A stretch of 7,228 nt of DNA from an uncultured Flammeovirgaceae bacterium (lineage in GTDB: Bacteria; Bacteroidota; Bacteroidia; Cytophagales; Cyclobacteriaceae). Location of the stretch: assembly GCA_946480685.1 (NCBI GenBank), contig CAMLLI010000201.1:1-7228 (forward strand), given 5' to 3'. This document shows positions 1 through 4,976 of the stretch, piece after piece; position 1 is the stretch's first letter; every line of letters begins with the position of its first letter. Both the position numbers and the translations under genes were made by a program. The notes beneath the pieces were generated by a model. The model searched no databases. It was not told where the DNA came from and worked only from the letters and a program-made list of their open reading frames with translations.

Positions 1-305
1 ACAACGGACTGGCTAGATGGAATGCGTATGATATCGTTTTCAGAGCCGCACGTTTTGAAAATGGCAAGCTTACCGAAAACGCAATGTTAACCATGTACTT
101 CAATGGTATAAAAGTGCATACAGATAAAACGATTCAGCAGGTGTGGGGTGGGCCTAACTCCGGTATAGATGGAGGCAACGATGGTGGTAAAGGTATAACC
201 GATACACCGGGTGGCTTGAAACTGCAGGCCGAAGGTCACGATGTACTCTTCCGTAACATCTGGATCGAGCCGCTCGATCTCAAAACAGCGCATACTGATT
301 TCTAG
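1..305 (+). CDS. DUF1080 / 3-keto-disaccharide hydrolase-like protein, C-terminal end (5' partial)
   Basis: The reading frame enters at base 3 and runs for 100 codons to a TAG stop. The visible part reads NGLARWNAYDIVFRAARF, then a strand with FNGIKVH, a Gly-rich loop (GGPNSGIDGG), then PGGLKLQAEGHDVLFRNIWIEPL. This pattern (WNxYDI, NGxxVH, LKLQxHG, VxFRNIWI) is the typical C-terminal half of the DUF1080 concanavalin-like beta-sandwich, whose members are thought to act on sugars, some as 3-keto-disaccharide hydrolases. Proteins of this family are usually secreted and used in carbohydrate breakdown. The signal peptide and N-terminal half lie outside the window, so localisation and any fused domain cannot be judged. 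The family call is made from recognised motifs; the exact substrate is unknown. The following 141-base gap suggests that the next gene is expressed separately, but no terminator hairpin is evident. Confidence 0.82.
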   Translation, partial: NGLARWNAYDIVFRAARFENGKLTENAMLTMYFNGIKVHTDKTIQQVWGGPNSGIDGGNDGGKGITDTPGGLKLQAEGHDVLFRNIWIEPLDLKTAHTDF

Positions 306-446
306 AAGTCGCGTCCTGTGTTGTGACGAAACGCAAGCAGCAGCATTCTATAGCCGGAACATGAACGGGATATTTTAAGTGTTGCACCAGATACAAAATA
401 TCTGAGACATGCGTTTAAGAGATATAGTACACAACCTTGATCGCGT

Positions 447-1358
447 ATGAAACCTTCCATACTGATTCTCTTTTTGATCGCGGCATTTACCGGACGATCA
501 GCCGCGTATCCCATTGACCCGAGGCCGTTGCGCAAGCTCATTATCGAGAGCGAATACATTGTGATCGGTCATGTAAAGGAAGTATATGATCGGAAGGGCA
601 GGAAAAACTCTTTCGCGTCTGCTGTAGCGCGCATCGAAGTGCGCGAGGTGTTAAAGGGCTCGATTAAAAGTATACTCATTGAAGTACCGTACGAACCGAA
701 CATGATTTGTCCGGCACCACCCCGGTATAAAGCGGGCAGCGAAGTTGTAGTTTTTCTTGACAAAGGAGAGAAGGGTATGTTTGAGACACACGCGTTGTCA
801 TACGGTGCGCGTGAAGTAACATTACCCGATATAGCCGTGTATCGCGATCGCATTCGTGAGATGCAACAGATACTTGCCATCACAGATGCTGATCAGCAAT
901 TTTTCGAAACGACCGAATGGCTGGTGAAGTGTGCCGAACACGAAGCCACGCGTTGGGACGGAGTATATGAGCTTTCACCCGAAAGTGATTTCATGTCGTA
1001 CTACGCGCGGTCGGAGCAGCTTCCGTTCAAGTATATGCTAGCCCAGGAACAAAAGCAACGACTCAGAAATGCACTGCTGGCAACAACCGTGAAAGGGTAT
1101 AGCGACTTTGGTTTGGTTGACCTGGTATACCTGGGCAACGAAGAAGTGGTGAGCCGCTACCTGCTGGATGGATTGAATAAGTTACCCCAGGAACACCTTT
1201 GGTATGCCGGTGAGTATATGAAGCGGTTAAACTACACGCGCGGTTCGCAGCAATTGGACACGCTCATTGCTTCCTTTGAAGAGAAACAATTTGAACAGGG
1301 TAAGGCTGACGAACTGAAGACGATCGTGCAGGAATTTATAGCACTGGTCGATCGGTGA
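447..1358 (+). CDS. Secreted protein of unknown function with an N-terminal beta-rich domain
   Basis: This 303-residue protein begins with a Sec signal peptide (MKPSILILFLIAAFTGRSAA, probable cleavage after Ala-20). The ATG is the only sensible start, because an in-frame TGA lies at 438-440. Residues about 30-125 look beta-rich: SEYIVIGHVKEVY, then ARIEVREVLKG, CPAPPRYKAGSEVVVFL and HALSYG. This layout (a 'xxVxGxV' strand, 'V.evlKG', 'CPxPPxYxxGxxxxvFL') recalls secreted Bacteroidota proteins with an OB-like/NTR-like fold, but I cannot assign a named family. Residues about 130-303 are mainly helical and charged, with no catalytic motif I recognise. Two cysteines (88 and 162) could form a disulphide in the periplasm. 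There is no lipobox, so it should be soluble in the periplasm or secreted. No Shine-Dalgarno is seen. The gene stands alone between gaps of 141 and 170 bases. That it is a gene is well supported; the function is unknown. Confidence 0.85.
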   Translation: MKPSILILFLIAAFTGRSAAYPIDPRPLRKLIIESEYIVIGHVKEVYDRKGRKNSFASAVARIEVREVLKGSIKSILIEVPYEPNMICPAPPRYKAGSEVVVFLDKGEKGMFETHALSYGAREVTLPDIAVYRDRIREMQQILAITDADQQFFETTEWLVKCAEHEATRWDGVYELSPESDFMSYYARSEQLPFKYMLAQEQKQRLRNALLATTVKGYSDFGLVDLVYLGNEEVVSRYLLDGLNKLPQEHLWYAGEYMKRLNYTRGSQQLDTLIASFEEKQFEQGKADELKTIVQEFIALVDR

Positions 1359-1394
1359 TATTTCACACAACACACGCTGCGATAAATATGATGC

Positions 1395-1439
1395 ATGTGT
1401 CCACATATATAGGGCTGGTATAAAATTTGAGTATATACC
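1395..1439. promoter_or_regulatory. Two small inverted repeats in the 170-base gap before the OmpA-like gene
   Basis: The gap between the secreted protein and the OmpA-like gene contains ATGTG-TC-CACAT at 1395-1406, a 5-bp inverted repeat with a 2-base centre. It also contains GGTATA (1417-1422) paired with TATACC (1434-1439) around an 11-base loop. The second one overlaps AAAATTTG (1422-1429), which is one base off the Bacteroidota -7 consensus TAnnTTTG. No upstream TTTG-like -33 box is at the right distance. These could be an operator or the leader of the downstream gene. They could equally be chance in a TATA-rich genome. There is no T-tract, so a factor-independent terminator is not supported. 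Confidence 0.25.
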
Positions 1440-1528
1440 CCTTCATCAAAAAATAATAAGCATTTCACTATATCGTATACATTGCTGGCGGGTTTTTACT
1501 AATTTAGCATCAACCTGTGTGTATGCTT

Positions 1529-2734
1529 ATGAAAAAGACCCTTATCCGTTCGGCTATTATTTTTGTTTTTATCCTGATCTCATCTTTTGCTTTTGCTCAA
1601 CAGAACCATTATGTAGTTGTTGGTGTGTTCGCTGTAGAAAGTAATGCGCAAAAGTTTACAGGCTATGTACGAAGCCAGCGATTCAATGCCGGCTATGGAC
1701 TGTACAAAAAACAAAAACTGTATTATGTATATGTGATGAAGACCGCTGATCGCAATGCCGCCCAGGTGGAAATGCGAGGTCTTCATAAAGAAACAGAGTT
1801 CAAAGATTCGTGGGTGTTCTCCGGTATATTGGAAGGTGGCGAAGATCTGCCGCTTGAGACTGAACCTCCAGTTGTTGAAGAGACAACTCCGGTTGTTGAA
1901 GAACCCCCTGTAACACCCCCGCTACCAACACCCGATACAACAGCCACTGCGAATACTCCAACCGTGGCAACAGCAGAGCCAACCGATAGTGTAGGCGAAG
2001 AAGTACCGGCCGCACCACCGACTGTTATAAAAGGTAAATTATTCAAGTTTACGATTCAGACAGATGATGGTAAACCTGTGAAAGGTGAAATTCACAATGT
2101 TGATTTCAGAAGAGGGCGTGATCTCGGTATCTACAAAACCAATCAGTATATAGATATAACGCGTCCGTCCACGCGTAACAATCCGTTGTCGCTGGTGTGT
2201 GGTATTTTCGGATACAAGGAAATTGTAAAGATGCTTGATTACGATAACCCGGCATTTATGGAAAGCAAAGCGTTTCAGGATGGAAATGGTGCATGGGTAA
2301 TTCCGTATCAGCTGGAACGCATGAAGAAAGGAGATGTATCGGTGATGTATCACGTGTCATTCTATAAAGATGCCGTGGTGATGTTGCCGCCATCAAAATC
2401 GGAAATGGATGAGCTGGTAAATATGATGACCGACAACCCGGAGTATAAGATCACCATACACGGTCATTGCAACGGCAGCAACTCGCGCAAGATCATTGCA
2501 CTTGGTCCTTCTAAAAATTACTTCTCAACGCAGGGATCTTCAGAAATTACCGGCAACGCGAAAGAGCTCTCGAAGTTGCGCGCACAAGCCGTTCAGAATT
2601 ACCTCATCGATCATGGTATCGATAAATCCCGTACGCAGATATATGCCTGGGGTTCACAGAATATGCTCGCACCGGAAACCGGTCCGAGTGCCAAGCTGAA
2701 CGATCGCATCGAGATCGAGATCACGGCAGACTAA
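1529..2734 (+). CDS. Secreted SPOR-like / OmpA-like envelope protein
   Basis: I chose the ATG at 1529 (401 residues) because it gives a compact signal peptide (MKKTLIRSAIIFVFILISSF, then AFA with cleavage before QQ). In-frame GTG at 1517 and ATG at 1523 would only add MCML-type residues. After the signal peptide come: a SPOR-like alpha/beta region (about 27-100, starting HYVVVGVFAVESNAQKF); a Pro/Thr/Glu-rich linker (about 107-166) with a repeated PVVEE; a beta-rich segment resembling carboxypeptidase regulatory or PEGA-type domains (about 170-235); and a C-terminal OmpA-like domain (about 272-398). The OmpA domain has IHGHCNG (310-316), LSKLRAQAVQNYL (348-359), GIDKSR and NDRIEIEI (391-398). 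OmpA-like domains bind diaminopimelate in peptidoglycan, and SPOR domains also bind peptidoglycan glycans, so a periplasmic cell-wall anchoring role is likely. The usual TDxxG aspartate is Asn here (HCNG), with about 20 extra residues before the LSxxRA helix. The domain calls are from motifs; the SPOR assignment is the weaker one. Confidence 0.88.
   Translation: MKKTLIRSAIIFVFILISSFAFAQQNHYVVVGVFAVESNAQKFTGYVRSQRFNAGYGLYKKQKLYYVYVMKTADRNAAQVEMRGLHKETEFKDSWVFSGILEGGEDLPLETEPPVVEETTPVVEEPPVTPPLPTPDTTATANTPTVATAEPTDSVGEEVPAAPPTVIKGKLFKFTIQTDDGKPVKGEIHNVDFRRGRDLGIYKTNQYIDITRPSTRNNPLSLVCGIFGYKEIVKMLDYDNPAFMESKAFQDGNGAWVIPYQLERMKKGDVSVMYHVSFYKDAVVMLPPSKSEMDELVNMMTDNPEYKITIHGHCNGSNSRKIIALGPSKNYFSTQGSSEITGNAKELSKLRAQAVQNYLIDHGIDKSRTQIYAWGSQNMLAPETGPSAKLNDRIEIEITAD
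1868..1909 (+). repeat. Diverged 21-bp tandem duplication in the Pro-rich linker
   Basis: CCAGTTGTTGAAGA (1868-1881) is repeated as CCGGTTGTTGAAGA (1889-1902), a period of 21 bases with one mismatch over 14. The rest of the unit has diverged. It encodes the repeated P-V-V-E-E motif in the flexible linker between the SPOR-like and later domains, and probably reflects slippage-driven linker growth. Confidence 0.5.
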
Positions 2735-2763
2735 ATATATACCTTACTATATAGAAGAACAGT

Positions 2764-3579
2764 TTGACAACGGTAAGTATTCTGGGATGTGGATGGCTGG
2801 GAAAACCGTTCGCTGCAACACTGGTAAAGGAAGGATATAGAGTTAACGGATCAACCACGCAGGAAGCAAAAGTTTCTGAGCTTGCTGCGCTGGGTATCAA
2901 GCCGTTTGTAGTAACATTCAATCCGCAGGCGTCCGGCAATAACATCGCTGACTTTTTTCAGTGTGATATACTGGTGATCAGTATACCGCCCCGCATACGT
3001 ACTACGCAGCCGGAAGTATATCTTTCGCAACTGGAGCAGGCGGTTCAACATGCTGCGCAGGCTCGTGTGCAGCATATACTATATATCAGCTCCACCGCGG
3101 TGTACCCGGATGTAAATCGTATTGTGACGGAAGACGATGCCGACCCGGAATCGTACATCGTAAAAGCTGAAGCAATCATCCGGTCGTTTGGCAGTACTAC
3201 AATTATTCGGTTTGGTGGTCTCGTAGGACCAGCCCGTCACCCGGGAAGATTTTTGGCTGGCAAGAAAGATCTGTCCGGTAAAAATACGCCCGTCAATATT
3301 ATTCATCAGCACGATTGTATCGGTATAATGAAGCGCATCATTGAGCAAAAGGTGTGGGGAGAAGTCTTTAATGCCTGTGCCGATGAACATCCTGCGCGCG
3401 AAGCGTTCTACACGCAGGCAAGTGCGGCCCTGAACCTCGAGCCACCCCGCTTTGTTGCTGATGACAGTACTCCCTATAAAATTGTGAGCAGTGAAAAAGT
3501 AAAGCAGCGGCTTGGGTATACTTTTGTATATGCCGACCCGATCGCGATGATCGGTAAAGAGCCAATAGAAGAACGTTAA
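2764..3579 (+). CDS. NAD(P)-binding atypical SDR / epimerase-like protein (TTG start)
   Basis: This 271-residue protein is a Rossmann-fold enzyme of the extended/atypical short-chain dehydrogenase group, related to NAD-dependent epimerase/dehydratase and YeeZ-like proteins. The dinucleotide-binding GxGxxG is at once after the start (VSILGCGWLGKPF, glycines 8, 10 and 13). It is followed by DILVISIPPR (68-77), the ISSTAVYP strand (108-115), RFGGLVGPARHPGRFL (149-164) and VNIIHQHDCIGIM (177-189). The canonical catalytic YxxxK is not intact: the equivalent stretch reads ESYIVKAE (129-136), with Tyr and Lys three apart. This fits atypical SDRs rather than true epimerases. The TTG at 2764 is forced: a TAG lies in frame at 2752-2754, and any later start would remove the first beta strand. 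An AGAAGAA stretch sits just upstream and may aid initiation. It follows the OmpA-like gene by 29 bases, so co-transcription is likely. It is probably cytoplasmic; the substrate is unknown. Confidence 0.87.
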   Translation: MTTVSILGCGWLGKPFAATLVKEGYRVNGSTTQEAKVSELAALGIKPFVVTFNPQASGNNIADFFQCDILVISIPPRIRTTQPEVYLSQLEQAVQHAAQARVQHILYISSTAVYPDVNRIVTEDDADPESYIVKAEAIIRSFGSTTIIRFGGLVGPARHPGRFLAGKKDLSGKNTPVNIIHQHDCIGIMKRIIEQKVWGEVFNACADEHPAREAFYTQASAALNLEPPRFVADDSTPYKIVSSEKVKQRLGYTFVYADPIAMIGKEPIEER

Positions 3580-3632
3580 CACAACGTTGAGACATAAGCT
3601 GTCGGTACAGCCGGTTTAGATATAGTCTGGAA

Positions 3633-3640
3633 AAAGTTTG
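3633..3640 (+). promoter_or_regulatory. Possible -7 promoter element for the peptidase E-like gene
   Basis: AAAGTTTG matches the Bacteroidota -7 consensus TAnnTTTG except for one base, and lies 30 bases before the ATG at 3671, a plausible 5' leader distance. No TTTG -33 box is correctly spaced, so support is weak. Readthrough from the epimerase-like gene is the alternative. Confidence 0.28.
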
Positions 3641-3670
3641 TATCACCCTGTCCATTTTACCATCACGTTT

Positions 3671-4456
3671 ATGAAAAGAAGAAAATTTATTGGCATAACA
3701 AGTACTACATTTGTAGGATTGAATTTACCTATAGCAGCAAGCGACATGAGTATAACAGCAGAAACAAACAAGCGCAAAATTCTGATCTTCGGTGGTGGTT
3801 ATAACGCTACATTCATCCGGTATATGGCAAGTCTTACAGGCAAGCCGATGCCACGTCTTTGCTTTCTGCCAACGGCATCTGCTGATAGTCCGTTTGGAAT
3901 TGCCAACTGGTTTGAGACCTGTGCTCCGCTGGATGTAAAACCATTTGTGCAGCGCTTGTTCATCAGCAGCTATAATCAGAAACTTTCATTTGAAGAAGTG
4001 TTGCTGAGCATGGACGGCATCGTGGTGGGCGGAGGCAACACGTTGAACATGATGGCCATCTGGAAGGCACAAGGTATCGATACCATACTTCGCCAGGCGT
4101 GGGACAAAGGTATAGTGCTGGCCGGCGGCAGTGCCGGATCGTTGTGCTGGTTTGAGCACGGCACCACCGATTCGCGCCCCAAAGATATTTCGAAAGTGGA
4201 ATGCCTCGGGTTTATCAAGGGAAGTCATTGTCCACATTATGATTCAGAACCTACGCGCAGACCATTGTATCATTCCTATATCCAGTCGAAACAATTCAAG
4301 CCGGGCTATGCCTGCGATGATCAGGCTGCGATATACTTTGAAGACAACGAAGTAAAGAAAGTAGTCGCCTTGCGGGAGGAGAGTAATGCTTACTATGTTT
4401 ACGAAGAGAACGGTGAAGCGAAGGAACGCAAACTGGTAAAAGAGATAATCAAATAA
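3671..4456 (+). CDS. Peptidase E / cyanophycinase-family (S51) protein with a Tat-like leader
   Basis: This 261-residue protein carries the peptidase S51 core, related to the class-I glutamine amidotransferase fold. It has KILIFGGGYNATF (36-48), RLCFLPTAS (62-70), GIVVGGGNTLNMM (116-128), the nucleophile elbow AGGSAGSLCWF (151-161) with predicted catalytic Ser-154, and GSHCPHYDSE (184-193) with the likely catalytic His-189. Family members cleave N-terminal Asp dipeptides (peptidase E) or the cyanophycin storage polymer; which applies here is not visible. The N-terminus KRRKFIGIT followed by a hydrophobic stretch to about residue 24 resembles a Tat signal peptide, which is unexpected for the usually cytoplasmic peptidase E. 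An in-frame ATG at 3746 (Met-26) would give a leaderless 236-residue protein of usual peptidase E size. I prefer 3671 because the leader is well formed and the frame reads cleanly. A TTG at 3638 would only add residues ahead of the twin arginines. Confidence 0.88.
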   Translation: MKRRKFIGITSTTFVGLNLPIAASDMSITAETNKRKILIFGGGYNATFIRYMASLTGKPMPRLCFLPTASADSPFGIANWFETCAPLDVKPFVQRLFISSYNQKLSFEEVLLSMDGIVVGGGNTLNMMAIWKAQGIDTILRQAWDKGIVLAGGSAGSLCWFEHGTTDSRPKDISKVECLGFIKGSHCPHYDSEPTRRPLYHSYIQSKQFKPGYACDDQAAIYFEDNEVKKVVALREESNAYYVYEENGEAKERKLVKEIIK

Positions 4457-4461
4457 ATCAG

Positions 4462-4473
4462 GGTATATATACC
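4462..4473. repeat. Perfect 12-bp palindrome GGTATATATACC
   Basis: A perfect 12-base palindrome occupies the 39-base gap between the peptidase gene stop and arfB. Its half-site GGTATA also appears in the inverted repeat at 1417-1439. It could be a regulator-binding site or a short hairpin between the two genes. Given how common TATA is in this DNA, chance is also possible. Confidence 0.3.
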
Positions 4474-4495
4474 GGATATAGTAATTGAATAGTGC

Positions 4496-4897
4496 ATGGA
4501 TATTGCTGCTTTAAAACAGGAATTAGTGTTCAGTACATCCCGCAGCAGTGGTCCGGGCGGGCAGAACGTGAACAAGGTAAATACCAAGGTAACGTTGAAG
4601 TTTGATGTTGCCGGTTCAGCTGTACTCACCGAAGAAGAGAAACAAATTATAACTGATAAACTTGGATCGCGTATTACAACGGAGGGGGTACTGGTGCTGG
4701 TGTCGCAAGACAAACGCTCGCAGTTGGACAATAAAGAAGCCGTGCGTGAAAAGTTCGCCAAGCTGATCGCGAAAGCTTTTGAAAAGAAGAAAGCCCGAAA
4801 AGCCACCAAGCCGTCCAAAGCCTCTGTAAAAGAACGCATCGATACCAAGAAGCGCCATGCGGAAAAAAAGAAATGGCGAAGAGGAACCGATGAGTAA
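4496..4897 (+). CDS. arfB: Alternative ribosome-rescue factor ArfB (peptidyl-tRNA hydrolase)
   Basis: ArfB rescues ribosomes stalled on mRNA lacking a stop codon by hydrolysing the peptidyl-tRNA ester bond in the P site. The 133-residue protein has the release-factor-like catalytic domain with the GGQ loop near the N-terminus (SSGPGGQNVNKVNTK, Gly-21, Gly-22, Gln-23) and the conserved DKRSQLDNKEAV region (72-83). A long basic C-terminal tail (about 97-129, RKATKPSKASVKERIDTKKR then EKKKWRR) matches the ArfB tail that inserts into the empty mRNA channel. The early GGQ, small size and lack of codon-recognition domains separate it from RF1/RF2. Length is close to the E. coli protein (about 140). 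The ATG at 4496 places the GGQ at the usual position. No Shine-Dalgarno is visible. It follows the peptidase gene by 39 bases and may be read from the same transcript. It acts in the cytoplasm. Confidence 0.95.
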   Translation: MDIAALKQELVFSTSRSSGPGGQNVNKVNTKVTLKFDVAGSAVLTEEEKQIITDKLGSRITTEGVLVLVSQDKRSQLDNKEAVREKFAKLIAKAFEKKKARKATKPSKASVKERIDTKKRHAEKKKWRRGTDE

Positions 4898-4976
4898 TCA
4901 CTAACCGCTACTTGATCATGATCCGGAAAATGCCGTGCCTCCTGTATTCGTTCACTAATCTGCAACGGGCATTCCT

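Noticed and set aside
306..446. Gap between the DUF1080 gene and the secreted protein, checked for a small gene or RNA
   Set aside because: No convincing start with coding pattern, no strong hairpin and no TAnnTTTG element was found.
3079..3582. A 167-codon open frame on the minus strand opposite the epimerase-like gene
   Set aside because: The + strand protein has clear Rossmann motifs through the whole stretch. The minus-strand translation has no recognisable domain and is a shadow.
3604..3615. CTGTCGGTACAG-like hairpin in the gap before the peptidase gene
   Set aside because: The stem is only about 4 bp with no T-run after it, so a terminator is not supported.
3638..3670. TTG start extending the peptidase E-like protein by 11 residues
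   Set aside because: It would put non-signal residues ahead of the twin-arginine leader and overlaps a likely promoter element; the ATG at 3671 is the better start.
4914..4923. GATCATGATC palindrome after arfB
   Set aside because: Only 10 bases, built of GATC words that are common throughout the window, and with no T-tract or further stem. Not enough to call a terminator or operator.
4399..4965. A 188-codon minus-strand open frame over arfB
   Set aside because: It is the complement of a gene with an intact GGQ motif and basic tail. Its Ser/Phe-rich translation is typical of an antisense shadow.
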